Shown here in pieces: positions 1 through 9,807 of a stretch of 64,000 nt of DNA. The translations under genes were made by a program, and so were the position numbers. How positions within the stretch are numbered: position 1 is the first letter of the stretch; every line of letters starts with the position of its first letter. The notes under the pieces were generated by a model, which worked only from the letters and a program-made list of their open reading frames with translations, was not told where the DNA came from and did no database searches. Source of the stretch: Sphingomonas sp. SUN039 (lineage in GTDB: Bacteria; Pseudomonadota; Alphaproteobacteria; Sphingomonadales; Sphingomonadaceae); assembly GCF_024758725.1 (NCBI RefSeq), contig NZ_CP096972.1, positions 1,532,001 to 1,596,000 of the forward strand, read 5' to 3'.

Positions 1-299
1 CTTCGGGCATCGAAGCGGATCGTGTCGAGCGCATCGATGACCATCGCGTTGTACGTCCGGTGCGGACCGCGATGGAGGGGTAACCTCGTGGCACAGGCGA
101 TAGCTTCGTCGGCCGGCAGGAACATGCCGTTCGTGCTGAAATCGTCCATCGAAAAGCCCATCTCGGAGAAACCGGCCAGATAGTCGCGCAGATCGGGATA
201 ATGCCGAAGGTGGTTCGGCAGCAGGTGGTGGCGATGCCACCCCGGACGCGTGGGCGTCCTGAACGCGTGCCTGTGTCGTCGTCGGTCTGCGTGACTCAT
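1..299 (-). CDS. AHH-family HNH/EndoVII nuclease (3' end cut by window edge)
   Basis: Translating the minus strand from an ATG gives at least 99 residues open to the left edge, so the C-terminus is missing. The pattern fits AHH nucleases of the HNH/Endonuclease VII superfamily: a His pair at residues 24-25 followed by LLP, then STNGMFLP near 55-62, then LHRGPH with His76 and His80, then TYN at 82-84. In this family the His pair is catalytic and the later His and Asn residues help bind metal. AHH domains are commonly the toxic tips of polymorphic toxins; here the domain appears to be nearly the whole protein, with no delivery domain upstream. Whether an immunity gene follows cannot be seen. 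Family call is good; biological role is open. Confidence 0.7.
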   Translation of the reverse strand, partial: MSHADRRRHRHAFRTPTRPGWHRHHLLPNHLRHYPDLRDYLAGFSEMGFSMDDFSTNGMFLPADEAIACATRLPLHRGPHRTYNAMVIDALDTIRFDAR

Positions 300-430
300 G
301 ACCGCCCCCGAGGTTCGATCCGTTACGGCAGCATAATGACGGGCGTGGCGTGATAGTCTTTGCAAATCGCATCCGAAACGGATGAGAGGTTTGTTCCTTG
401 TTTGTTTCTCACAATCGTCTATCGTGAAGT

Positions 431-1504
431 ATGCGACCCGTCCGGCCAGCCAGAGGTGCCACGCACAACCAGACCAGCGCCCGGTTCGGGCTGGCAGAGC
501 GAATTGCCGATGGCGACTGGCTCGACGACGCGCTGCAGATCGACGGTGTGCCCACCCCGTCGCACACGACTGTCACGGTCGAAAGGCCGAAGACGATCCT
601 CGCCCGCAATTCATCGCCCGACGTGCCGTTCGACCAGTCGATCAATGCCTATCGCGGGTGCGAGCATGGCTGCATCTATTGTTTCGCACGGCCGACGCAT
701 GCGTTTCACGACCTGTCGCCGGGAATCGATTTCGAAACGAAGCTGTTTGCCAAGCCGGATGCTGCCGACTTGCTGCGCGCCGAATTGTCGAAACGCACCT
801 ATCGATGCGCGCCCATTGCTATGGGGACGAATACCGACCCCTATCAGCCCATCGAGCGGGATTGGCAGATAACGCGGCAATGCATCGAGGTGCTGGCCGA
901 ATGCCGCCACCCGTTGATGATCACGACCAAATCGGACCGCGTCGTGCGCGACATCGACCTGCTCGCACCGATGGCGGCAGACGGGCTGACGTCGGTGATG
1001 GTATCGGTGACAACGCTCGATCCGAAAATCGCCATGACGCTGGAACCGCGCGCGCCGTCGCCTAGGAAGCGGCTAGCAGCGATCAGGGCGCTCGCCGACG
1101 CGGGAGTCCCGGTTCAGGTATCGGTCTCGCCGCTGATCCCGGCGATCACCGACCATGAAACCGAAGCGATTTTGCAGGCCGCCGCCGAGGCGGGCGCAAC
1201 GCGCTGTTCGTTCATTCCGGTCCGCCTGCCCCATGAAGTTGCGCCCTTGTTCCGCGCATGGCTCGACACCCATTTCCCCGACCGCGCGGGCAAGGTCATG
1301 TCGATCATCCAGTCGATCCGGGGCGGCCAGCACGACAACGAACCCCTGTTCGGCGAACGGATGCGCGGATCGGGGCCTTGGTACGATCTGATGCTTACCC
1401 GCTTCAAACTCGCGCGGCGGCGCTACGGGCTGGAAGGGCCGAGAGTGGAACTGCGCTGCGACCTGTTTCGTCCGCCACAGGGCGCGCAGGGGCGGCTGTT
1501 TTAG
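431..1504 (+). CDS. PA0069-family radical SAM protein
   Basis: A 357-residue protein. The radical SAM CxxxCxxC motif is Cys77, Cys81 and Cys84 within YRGCEHGCIYCFARPTHAF, the arrangement of PA0069/Rv2578c-like proteins related to spore photoproduct lyase. The N-terminus carries the RGAxxNxxxRF sequence (residues 8-19) usual for this family, which supports the ATG chosen although no strong Shine-Dalgarno precedes it. Members bind a 4Fe-4S cluster and cleave S-adenosylmethionine reductively; the physiological substrate is not established. It is convergent with the lipoprotein gene 9 bp downstream. No transport or regulator gene accompanies it. Confidence 0.85.
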   Translation: MRPVRPARGATHNQTSARFGLAERIADGDWLDDALQIDGVPTPSHTTVTVERPKTILARNSSPDVPFDQSINAYRGCEHGCIYCFARPTHAFHDLSPGIDFETKLFAKPDAADLLRAELSKRTYRCAPIAMGTNTDPYQPIERDWQITRQCIEVLAECRHPLMITTKSDRVVRDIDLLAPMAADGLTSVMVSVTTLDPKIAMTLEPRAPSPRKRLAAIRALADAGVPVQVSVSPLIPAITDHETEAILQAAAEAGATRCSFIPVRLPHEVAPLFRAWLDTHFPDRAGKVMSIIQSIRGGQHDNEPLFGERMRGSGPWYDLMLTRFKLARRRYGLEGPRVELRCDLFRPPQGAQGRLF

Positions 1505-1513
1505 TCAGCTTAG

Positions 1514-2020
1514 CTACCGAGATGCTCGAGCCACCGACGCATAATATCCTTCCGCATTTGGATCACGTTGGCGGACTAATCGGCATTCATAGATCATACG
1601 GGAAAGTTGCGGAGATGGCTTGAATTCGCGTGCCCAGCCATCATCAGTTTCAAATCGGATTCGCTGACTAGCTTCAACAAAAGCATCGACCATTTCATCG
1701 CTTGGATCGACCATCAAACTGCGGCCGTGTTGACCGTCAAAAGCTGGAAATATCCACCGACGACTATCGATTGTTAATGTGAACTTCTTGACGCCTAAGC
1801 CGTAATCACCATTCACCAGAGTAAAAACTGGCAAGCTGTCACAAACGCCTACGAACCACGCGCCGCTTGAATCGTTTAGCCCATAAATGACCACATTACG
1901 GTACGAGTCCCACTTGTATCGCCAACCCGGATCGACCCGCCAATTAGCGCTGCCAGACTCAGATGGAGCACAAGACGAGACTAAGCATCCCAGCATCAAT
2001 CCCGCAAATACGCCTCTCAA
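1514..2020 (-). CDS. putative lipoprotein of unknown function
   Basis: Read from a TTG whose TTGA overlaps the stop of the acyl-CoA ligase, the product is about 168 residues and begins with a short hydrophobic segment ending in LVSSC, a plausible lipobox. A longer ATG frame would start inside the ligase with an Arg-rich stretch unlike a real N-terminus. The body (WRVDPGWRYKWDSYRNVVIYGLND) resembles no family I can name. Base composition is clearly lower in GC than the neighbours (about 47% over 1,621-1,680), suggesting transfer or relaxed constraint. It is last in the dnaE-ligase run and may be translated by coupling. The start codon is the least certain part. Confidence 0.55.
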   Translation of the reverse strand: MRGVFAGLMLGCLVSSCAPSESGSANWRVDPGWRYKWDSYRNVVIYGLNDSSGAWFVGVCDSLPVFTLVNGDYGLGVKKFTLTIDSRRWIFPAFDGQHGRSLMVDPSDEMVDAFVEASQRIRFETDDGWAREFKPSPQLSRMIYECRLVRQRDPNAEGYYASVARASR

Positions 2021-3627
2021 GCTGCGCTCGCCAACCGGTAATCCTTGTATTCCGCCCGCAACGCCGTTTTCAAGATTTTGCCCGTGCCGGTATGCGGCAG
2101 GCTGTCGACGAACAGGACTTCGTCGGGCAGCCACCATTTGGCGACTTTGTCCGACAGATAAGCGGTTACATCGGCAGCGCTGACATCAGCGCCCGCCTTG
2201 CGAACCACCAGCAGGATCGGGCGCTCGTCCCATTTCGGATGGACGATGCCGATAGCGGCTGCCTCTTGCACGCCGGGGCAACCGACGGCGGCGTTTTCCA
2301 GCTCCACCGACGAAATCCATTCACCGCCCGATTTGATGACGTCCTTCGACCGGTCGGTGATCTGCATCGTGCCATCGGGGTGCAGAATCGCGACGTCGCC
2401 GGTGTCGAACCATTGACCGTCGATGACCGCATCCTCGCTCATCTTGAAGTAGCGTTTGACGACCCATGGTCCCCGGATTTCGAGCCGCCCCGATGCTTTG
2501 CCGTCGCGCGGCAGGACTTCCCCATCGTCACCGACGATACGCAGTTCGACCCCAAAGGGTACCCGTCCCTGCCGCACCGTCACGGCAACCTGCTGGTCGA
2601 AACTCAGATCGTCCCAGTCTGCCGACGGCGCGCCCATCGTACCGATCGGGCTGGTCTCGGTCATGCCCCAGGCGTGGTTGACGCGAATCCCCATCCGCAT
2701 CAGCCGCTCGATCATCGAACGCGGACAGGCCGACCCGCCGATGGTTACAACGCGCAACTTGCTCAGATCGACGCTGCGGCCGCTGTCCGCCAACGTGTCG
2801 AGGTGCTGGAACATCGCCAGCCACACGGTCGGGACGCCTGCCGAATGGGTAATGCCCTCGTTGACGAACAAGTCGCACAGTACCGGCGCTTCGTTAGTGA
2901 CCGAAAACACGAACTTCACGCCCGCTGCCGCCCCGGCAAACGGCAAGCCCCAACTGGCGGCGTGGAACATTGGCACGATGGGGAGCAGTGCCGCCTGCGG
3001 GCTGAGGTCGAACACCGACGGCGCGATTTCGGCCATCGCGTGCAGCATGGTCGAGCGATGTTCGTACAACACGCCCTTCGGATTGCCGGTCGTGCCGCTT
3101 GTATAGCAGAGCATGCACGGGTCGCGTTCGTCGCCCGTCGCCCATTCGAAATTGCCGTCATGCGCGGCCATCAGCGGCAGGTAATCGGTGTCGAAACAGA
3201 TGAAATGCTCGACGCTGGTCAGATGCGGCTTCAACCGCTCGATGATCGATGCGAACACCGCGTCGTACATCAGCACGCGGTCCTCGGCGTGGTTGATGAT
3301 GTAGATCAGCTGTTCGTCGAACAGGCGAATATTGATCGTATGGATCACGCCGCCAAAGCCGATAGCGCCATACCAAGCCGTCAGGTGGCGATGGTGGTTC
3401 ATCGCAAACGTCCCGACACGGTCGCCGGGTTGCAAGCCCATTGCGGCAAAGGCCTGCGCGAGCTTGCGCGCGTCGCGCCCGACCCCGGACCAGTTGGTCC
3501 GCTCGATGCTGCCGTCGGCCCAGCGCGTCACGATCTCGCGCGTGCCGCATTCGCGCGCGGCATGATCGATCAGGTGCGTGACCCGCAACGACCAGTCCTG
3601 CATTCCGCCGAGCTTGCCTGACAGCAT
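2017..3627 (-). CDS. AMP-dependent acyl-CoA ligase (AlkK/medium- to long-chain type)
   Basis: A 536-residue ANL-superfamily adenylating enzyme, predicted to activate a fatty acid to its acyl-CoA through an acyl-AMP. The AMP-binding loop [11 protein letters not shown] lies near residues 175-185, WFDTGDVA and [15 protein letters not shown] further on, and the C-terminal catalytic Lys in TGTGKILK near 520. The [12 protein letters not shown]-like N-terminal region and overall length fit the AlkK group. The open frame extends much further upstream inside dnaE in another phase, but a GGAGGG Shine-Dalgarno 7 nt before this ATG, 14 nt after the dnaE stop, fixes the start. Chain-length specificity cannot be read from sequence. 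Confidence 0.88.
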   Translation of the reverse strand: MLSGKLGGMQDWSLRVTHLIDHAARECGTREIVTRWADGSIERTNWSGVGRDARKLAQAFAAMGLQPGDRVGTFAMNHHRHLTAWYGAIGFGGVIHTINIRLFDEQLIYIINHAEDRVLMYDAVFASIIERLKPHLTSVEHFICFDTDYLPLMAAHDGNFEWATGDERDPCMLCYTSGTTGNPKGVLYEHRSTMLHAMAEIAPSVFDLSPQAALLPIVPMFHAASWGLPFAGAAAGVKFVFSVTNEAPVLCDLFVNEGITHSAGVPTVWLAMFQHLDTLADSGRSVDLSKLRVVTIGGSACPRSMIERLMRMGIRVNHAWGMTETSPIGTMGAPSADWDDLSFDQQVAVTVRQGRVPFGVELRIVGDDGEVLPRDGKASGRLEIRGPWVVKRYFKMSEDAVIDGQWFDTGDVAILHPDGTMQITDRSKDVIKSGGEWISSVELENAAVGCPGVQEAAAIGIVHPKWDERPILLVVRKAGADVSAADVTAYLSDKVAKWWLPDEVLFVDSLPHTGTGKILKTALRAEYKDYRLASAA

Positions 3628-3641
3628 CGGACCACCCTCCC

Positions 3642-6600
3642 CTAGGATACGAGCGCCAGTCGTGGCGCTTCTTGTGCTTTCAATTCGACATCGATCACGC
3701 CCGGCGCGCGCCCCATCATCGCGGCGAGTTCGCCGTCGATCAGGAAGTCGCGGCCCAGCCGGACTGCCGCATGCTGGCCCGCCGCTGTCACCGTTTGAAG
3801 GACCAACTCGCAGCGCCCGCCGCGCGCATTTGCCAGCAATTCGGCAAGCCCCGCAACCGCGTCGACATTTTCCACCGAAACCACTGCATTCAGCCGCGCC
3901 GATCCGGCAAGCGCATCCAGCCGTTGAGCCCCGCGCACCGTCACCCGCGGCGTCTCTTCGCCCGGTTGGCGCTCCAGTTCCACCCGCAGCAGCGCACAGC
4001 CGCCATTCCGCCCCAGTTCCTCGAGCGCAACACAGGCGTCGTCGTCGAAGCAGTTCGCCTGGAACTGTCCGCTTTCGTCGCTGAGCGTTGCCGACAGGAA
4101 ACGGTTGCCCTTTTTCGACGTCCGCCAGCGCGCATCCTCGACCAGGGCTGCCATCGTCGCCGAGGTCCGCCCCTCTCCACCCGATCCCGATAACGCCATG
4201 AAGCTGCGCGCACCGTGCGCGCCCGCGACATGGCGGTACCGATCGACCGGATGGGCCGAAAAATAGAAGCCGAACGCCTCTTTCTCCGCCGACATCCGCT
4301 CGGCCATCGACCATTTCACGCTGCCGGGCAGTTGTATGGCGACGACCGAGGCCTCCCCCTCCCCGAACAGCCCGCCCTGCCCGCTGGTACGACCGTGTTC
4401 GGCCTGCGATGCCACGGCCAGCAGCGTCTCGGCGACGGCGAAACAGCCGGCGCGGTTGTCGTTCAACCCGTCCAATGCCCCCGACCCGGCAAGGCTTTCG
4501 ATCTGCCGCTTGTTGAGCAGGCGCGGATTGATGCGGTTGGCCAATTCGTCGAGCGAGGCGAACACGCCGCTTTCCGCGCGTCCGGCACACAGCATTTCCA
4601 TCGCGCCCTCGCCGACGCCCTTGAGCGCGCCCAAGGCAAAGCGGACAGCCAGCCCCTCTCCGTGCGGCTCGACCGTGAAGTCGGAACCGCTGGCATTGAT
4701 GCACGGCGGCAGGCAGGTGACGCCCGAGCGCCGCATGTCATCGACATAGATTGCCAGCTTGTCGGTGTTGCCGAGGTCGAAGGCCATCGACGCTGCGAAG
4801 AAGTCTTCCGGATAGTGCGTCTTCACCCATGCCGTCTGGTAGGTCAGCACCGCATAGGCCGCCGCGTGGCTCTTGTTGAACCCGTAGTTGGCAAACTTGT
4901 CGATCAGGTCGAACAGCTCGTTCGCCTTTTTGCGCTCGATGCCGTTACGCCCGCAGCCATCGACGAACCCGGCTCGCTGGGCATCCATCTCGCTCTGGAT
5001 TTTCTTGCCCATCGCGCGGCGCAGCAAATCGGCGTCGCCGAGCGAATAGCCGGCGAGGAGCTGCGCGGCCTTCATCACCTGTTCCTGATAGACGATGATG
5101 CCATAGGTTTCAGCCAGCACCTCCTCGAGCAAGGGGTGCGGATATTCGATGGGCACGCGCCCGTTCTTGCGGTCGGCGAACAGCGGAATGTTGTCCATCG
5201 GGCCAGGCCGATACAGCGCGCCGATCGCGATGATATCGCCGAAATTGCTCGGTCGCACCGACGACAATGCACGCCGCATCCCGTCCGATTCCAACTGGAA
5301 CACGCCGACGGTGTCGCCCTTTTGCAATAGCGTATAGACCGCCTCGTCGTCCCAGCCGAGCGTATCGAGATCGGGCCGGTGCCCTTCGCGCGCCTCGATC
5401 AGGTCGAGCGCGCGTTGCAAGACGCTGAGCGTCTTGAGGCCCAGAAAGTCGAACTTCACCAGCCCCGCCGCTTCGGCGTATTTCATGTCGAATTGCGTGA
5501 CAGGCATGTCGGAACGCGGATCGCGGTAGAGCGGCACGAGGCGGTCGAGCGGACGGTCGCCGATGACAACACCCGCGGCATGCGTCGACGAGTGGCGCGG
5601 CAGCCCCTCCAGCTTCATCGCCAGGTCCAATAGCCGACGCACGTCGGGATCGTTCTTGTACTCCGACGCCAGTTCCGACACGCCATTGAGTGCGCGTTTC
5701 AGATCCCAGGGATCGGTCGGGTGGTTCGGGACCAGCTTGGCGAGCCGGTCGACCTGCCCGTAACTCATCTGGAGGACGCGGCCGGTATCCTTCAGCACGG
5801 CCCGCGATTTCAGCCGCCCGAAGGTAATGATCTGCGCGACATGGTCGTGGCCGTATTTCGACTGCACATAGTGGATGACCTCCCCGCGCCGTGTTTCGCA
5901 GAAATCGATGTCGAAGTCGGGCATCGAAACACGCGACGGGTTGAGGAAGCGTTCGAACAGCAGCCCCAGTTTCAACGGATCGAGATCGGTGATCGTCAGC
6001 GCCCAGGCAACAACCGACCCCGCGCCCGAACCGCGCCCGGGTCCGACCGGAATCCCCTTCGCCTTGGCCCATTTGATGAAATCGGCGACGATCAGGAAAT
6101 AACCGGGGAAGCCCATGCCCGCGATCACATCGAGTTCGAACTCGAGGCGGTCGAAATAATCCTGCGGGTTCGGCGCAGGCGTCTTTTCGAGACGTGCGGT
6201 CAGGCCTACACGTGCGTCGCGCCGCAGCTGTTCGGTCTCGGCCTCACGATCCCCCGCCAAGCTCGGCAGGATGGGTTTGCGCGAGGGTGCCGCCACGGCA
6301 CATCGCTGCGCCACCACCAGCGTGTTTTCCAGCGCGTCAGGGAGGTCGGCGAACAGCCCGCGCATGTCGTGCGCGGGCTTGATCCACGCGTCGGGGTTCG
6401 ACTTGGTCCGGTCGTCGCTTTCGACATAGGTCGATGCCGCGATGCAGAGCATGATGTCGTGCGCGCAGTGGAAATCGGCATCGGCATAGCACGCCGGATT
6501 GGTCGCCACGAGCGGCAGCCCGCGCCCGTCGGCCATGGCGATCAGGTGCGGCTCCGCAGCCATCTCGACCGCATCGCCGCGCCGGGCGATCTCGACATAA

Positions 6601-7109
6601 AGCCGGTCGGGGAACAGCGCGATCAACCGGTCGGCATAAGCATCGGCAGCACTCTGTTGCCGATCCGCCAGCAGCCGCGCCAGCGCGCCCTCGCCCCCGG
6701 CAGTCAGGCAGATCAGCCCGTCGGTGTGACGCGCCAGCCGCTCGAAATCGACATGCGCCGGTTCCTCGACCGGTCGCGCAAGATGCGCCGCCGACACCAG
6801 CTGGCACAGATTGTCGTACCCGGTCGCGTCCTGCGCGAGCAGGGCCAGCCAGTCATAGGCTTGCGCGCCGCCCTGCGGCACATCGGGCCGCGCCACGCAC
6901 AGCAGCGCACCGATGATCGGCTGCACCCCCTTTTTCGCGGCCGCCTCGCTGAACGGCATGACACCGTACAGCCCGTTGCGGTCGCAGATCGCCGCCGCCG
7001 GAAAGCCCATATCACGGGCTTTGGCGGCAATATCCTTGGGATCGATCGCCCCTTCGAGCATCGTGTACGACGAGAAGATACGAAGGGGAACGAACTGCGC
7101 GTGGGCCAT
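3642..7109 (-). CDS. dnaE: DNA polymerase III alpha subunit
   Basis: The replicative polymerase, 1155 residues, normal for DnaE1. The N-terminal PHP domain starts FVPLRIFSSYTMLEGAI; its first histidine motif is replaced (FSSYT), as in many proteobacterial DnaE proteins with an inactive PHP domain. The catalytic acidic motif PDFDIDF is at residues 397-403. A Lys/Arg-rich fingers region, tandem HhH motif and OB domain follow, and GRGSGAGSVVAW and YNFNKSHAAAYA-like motifs are present. The start has AAGGTGG upstream, and homology begins exactly there; the longer frame into ppdK is spurious. It lies 46 bp after ppdK and 14 bp before the acyl-CoA ligase, so it is probably cotranscribed with both. 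Confidence 0.97.
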   Translation of the reverse strand: MAHAQFVPLRIFSSYTMLEGAIDPKDIAAKARDMGFPAAAICDRNGLYGVMPFSEAAAKKGVQPIIGALLCVARPDVPQGGAQAYDWLALLAQDATGYDNLCQLVSAAHLARPVEEPAHVDFERLARHTDGLICLTAGGEGALARLLADRQQSAADAYADRLIALFPDRLYVEIARRGDAVEMAAEPHLIAMADGRGLPLVATNPACYADADFHCAHDIMLCIAASTYVESDDRTKSNPDAWIKPAHDMRGLFADLPDALENTLVVAQRCAVAAPSRKPILPSLAGDREAETEQLRRDARVGLTARLEKTPAPNPQDYFDRLEFELDVIAGMGFPGYFLIVADFIKWAKAKGIPVGPGRGSGAGSVVAWALTITDLDPLKLGLLFERFLNPSRVSMPDFDIDFCETRRGEVIHYVQSKYGHDHVAQIITFGRLKSRAVLKDTGRVLQMSYGQVDRLAKLVPNHPTDPWDLKRALNGVSELASEYKNDPDVRRLLDLAMKLEGLPRHSSTHAAGVVIGDRPLDRLVPLYRDPRSDMPVTQFDMKYAEAAGLVKFDFLGLKTLSVLQRALDLIEAREGHRPDLDTLGWDDEAVYTLLQKGDTVGVFQLESDGMRRALSSVRPSNFGDIIAIGALYRPGPMDNIPLFADRKNGRVPIEYPHPLLEEVLAETYGIIVYQEQVMKAAQLLAGYSLGDADLLRRAMGKKIQSEMDAQRAGFVDGCGRNGIERKKANELFDLIDKFANYGFNKSHAAAYAVLTYQTAWVKTHYPEDFFAASMAFDLGNTDKLAIYVDDMRRSGVTCLPPCINASGSDFTVEPHGEGLAVRFALGALKGVGEGAMEMLCAGRAESGVFASLDELANRINPRLLNKRQIESLAGSGALDGLNDNRAGCFAVAETLLAVASQAEHGRTSGQGGLFGEGEASVVAIQLPGSVKWSMAERMSAEKEAFGFYFSAHPVDRYRHVAGAHGARSFMALSGSGGEGRTSATMAALVEDARWRTSKKGNRFLSATLSDESGQFQANCFDDDACVALEELGRNGGCALLRVELERQPGEETPRVTVRGAQRLDALAGSARLNAVVSVENVDAVAGLAELLANARGGRCELVLQTVTAAGQHAAVRLGRDFLIDGELAAMMGRAPGVIDVELKAQEAPRLALVS

Positions 7110-7155
7110 GGGCCACCTTGGGCGACGGAACGCCGATTCGCCAAGGCCTTTCCCG

Positions 7156-9807
7156 CTATCCTGTCGCCAGTGCCGCCTGTGCCGCTGCGAGCCGGGCGAT
7201 GGGAACGCGGTAGGGCGAGGCGCTGACGTAATCGAGGCCGACCTTCTCGCAGAAGGCGATGCTCGCCGGGTCGCCGCCATGTTCGCCGCAGATGCCGAGC
7301 TTGATGTCGGGGCGCGTCGCCCTGCCCCGGTCGGCGGCAATTTGAACAAGCTCACCCACACCGTCGATGTCGAGGCTGACGAAGGGGTCGCGTTCGTAGA
7401 TGCCCTGGTCGACATAGACACCGAGGAAGCGGGCCGCGTCGTCGCGACTGACGCCGAGCGTAGTTTGGGTCAAGTCATTGGTTCCAAACGAGAAAAACGC
7501 ACCGACCTCGGCGATTTCGCCGGCCTTGAGCGCGGCGCGGGGCAGTTCGATCATCGTGCCCACCAGATAGTCGATGCGCTTGCCGCGTTCGGCGAACACC
7601 GCTTCGGCGGTGCGGTCGATCACCGCCTTCATCAGCTCGAGCTCGCGTTTGGTTGCGACCAGCGGGACCATGACTTCGGGGATGGGGGAGACGGCGAGAT
7701 CGCACGCGGCCTCAAAGATCGCGCGCGCCTGCATCTCGTAGATTTCGGGGTAAGTGACGCCGAGACGACACCCGCGATGCCCCAGCATGGGGTTGAACTC
7801 GTGCAGTTCCGCCGCACGCCGCTTGAGCATGTCGACGGTCAGCCCGGTCGCCTTGGCCACATCCTCGAAATCGGCCTCGGCATGCGGCATGAATTCGTGC
7901 AGCGGCGGGTCGAGCAGGCGGATCGTCACGGGCAGACCCGCCATCACCTCGAACAGCCCCACGAAATCCGCGCGTTGCTCCGGCAACAGCTTGGCCAGCG
8001 CCACGCGGCGGCCCTTTTCGTCCTCGGCCAGGATCATCTCGCGCACCGCGGTGATGCGGCCCGCGTCGAAGAACATGTGCTCGGTGCGGCACAGCCCGAT
8101 GCCCTCCGCGCCGAAGTCGCGCGCGACCTTGGCGTCGGCGGGCGTCTCGGCATTGGCGCGCACTTTCATGCGGCGCGACCCGTCGGCCCAGACCATCAAC
8201 GTGCCGAAATCGCCCGACAATTCGGGCTGGATCGTCGCCACTTCGCCCGCCATCACTTCGCCGGTCGAGCCGTCGAGGGTCAGCATGTCGCCCTCGCGGA
8301 TTTCCCGACTGCCGACGCGCGCAACCTTGGCCGCCGCGTCGATGCTGAGCGATCCTGCGCCCGAGACGCACGGACGGCCCATGCCGCGCGCCACGACCGC
8401 CGCATGTGACGTCATGCCACCGCGCGCGGTCAGGATGCCCTTGGCTGCGTGCATGCCGTGTATGTCCTCGGGGCTGGTTTCGGTGCGGACGAGGATGACC
8501 GACTGGCCCTTGTCGGCGCGCTTTTCCGCCGTGTCGCTGTCGAACACGGCAATGCCCGAGGCGGCACCGGGCGACGCGGGCAGACCCTTCACGATCACAT
8601 CGCGCTTGGCCTTGGGGTCGAGCGTCGGGTGCAGCAACTGATCGAGCGCCGACGGATCGACGCGCATCACCGCCTCGTCCTTCGTGATCAGCCCTTCCGC
8701 CGCCATATCGACCGCGATCTTGAGCGCGGCCTTGGCGGTGCGCTTGCCCGACCGCGTCTGCAGCATCCACAATTTGCCGCGCTCGACGGTAAATTCGATG
8801 TCCTGCATGTCGCGGTAATGCGCCTCGAGCAGGTCGAACACCTTGGCCAGCTCGGCATACACCACCGGCATCGATTCCTGCATCGACAGCGGCTTGGCCT
8901 TCGCCCGTTCGCGGGCAGCAGTGGTGAGATATTGCGGCGTGCGGATGCCCGCGACGACGTCCTCGCCCTGCGCGTTGATCAGATATTCGCCGTAATAGGC
9001 ACGCTCGCCGGTCGCGGGGTCGCGGGTGAAAGCGACGCCCGTCGCCGAGGTGTCGCCCATATTGCCGAACACCATCGCCTGCACATTGACCGCTGTGCCC
9101 CAGTCGTGCGGGATGCTGTTGATCCGGCGATACACCTTGGCACGTTCGGATTGCCACGAGCCGAACACCGCGCCGACCGCGCCCCACAGTTGGTCGTGGA
9201 CGTCCTGCGGGAACGGCTTGCCCCAAAGCTCTTCGACCAGCGCCAGATATTTGGCAACGAGCGCCTGCCAGTCCTCAGACTCCATCTCGGTATCGAGGTA
9301 GTAGCCCTTGTCTTCTTTGGCGATTTCCAGCGCTTCCTCGAACGCGCCATGATCGAGCCCAAGCACGACATCGGCGTACATCTGGACAAAGCGGCGATAG
9401 CTGTCCCACGCAAAGCGCGCGTCGCCGCTGACCGTGGCGAGGCCAACGACCGTCGCGTCGTTGAGGCCGAGATTGAGCACGGTGTCCATCATGCCGGGCA
9501 TCGAGACGCGCGCGCCGCTGCGGACCGAGACGAGCAGCGGGTCGCTCGCGTCGCCGAATTTCTTGCCCGTGACACCCTCGATATGCGCGATCCCGCTGGC
9601 GACTTCGGCGTTCAGTTCGGGCGGGAATTTCTCGCCTTCCTCGTAATAGCGGGTGCACATCGGGGTGCTGATCGTGAAGCCGGGAGGCACCGGCAGGCCG
9701 ATCGACGCCATCCCGTCGAGGTTCGCACCCTTGCCGCCGAGCAGTTCCTTCGACAGCCCCTTGCCGTCCGAAACGCCGCCGCCGAAACGATAGACATATT
9801 GGGTCAT
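7156..9807 (-). CDS. ppdK: pyruvate, phosphate dikinase
   Basis: Interconverts pyruvate, ATP and Pi with phosphoenolpyruvate, AMP and PPi. The 883 residues carry the N-terminal ATP-grasp domain (GGKGANLDGMA, near residues 24-34), the central swivelling phosphohistidine domain with catalytic His468 in GGMTSHAAVVARGMG, and the C-terminal PEP/pyruvate barrel (SFGTNDLTQTTLG and GICGEHGGDP). The ATG directly abuts the glyS stop (TGA then ATG with no gap), indicating translational coupling. The glyQ-glyS-ppdK order is common in alphaproteobacteria. Full length with no unusual residues seen. Confidence 0.97.
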   Translation of the reverse strand: MTQYVYRFGGGVSDGKGLSKELLGGKGANLDGMASIGLPVPPGFTISTPMCTRYYEEGEKFPPELNAEVASGIAHIEGVTGKKFGDASDPLLVSVRSGARVSMPGMMDTVLNLGLNDATVVGLATVSGDARFAWDSYRRFVQMYADVVLGLDHGAFEEALEIAKEDKGYYLDTEMESEDWQALVAKYLALVEELWGKPFPQDVHDQLWGAVGAVFGSWQSERAKVYRRINSIPHDWGTAVNVQAMVFGNMGDTSATGVAFTRDPATGERAYYGEYLINAQGEDVVAGIRTPQYLTTAARERAKAKPLSMQESMPVVYAELAKVFDLLEAHYRDMQDIEFTVERGKLWMLQTRSGKRTAKAALKIAVDMAAEGLITKDEAVMRVDPSALDQLLHPTLDPKAKRDVIVKGLPASPGAASGIAVFDSDTAEKRADKGQSVILVRTETSPEDIHGMHAAKGILTARGGMTSHAAVVARGMGRPCVSGAGSLSIDAAAKVARVGSREIREGDMLTLDGSTGEVMAGEVATIQPELSGDFGTLMVWADGSRRMKVRANAETPADAKVARDFGAEGIGLCRTEHMFFDAGRITAVREMILAEDEKGRRVALAKLLPEQRADFVGLFEVMAGLPVTIRLLDPPLHEFMPHAEADFEDVAKATGLTVDMLKRRAAELHEFNPMLGHRGCRLGVTYPEIYEMQARAIFEAACDLAVSPIPEVMVPLVATKRELELMKAVIDRTAEAVFAERGKRIDYLVGTMIELPRAALKAGEIAEVGAFFSFGTNDLTQTTLGVSRDDAARFLGVYVDQGIYERDPFVSLDIDGVGELVQIAADRGRATRPDIKLGICGEHGGDPASIAFCEKVGLDYVSASPYRVPIARLAAAQAALATG

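Noticed and set aside
1963-3621. 552-codon plus-strand ORF opposite the acyl-CoA ligase
   Set aside because: Arg/His/Asp-rich translation with no domain, fully antisense to a convincing ligase; a GC-rich shadow frame.
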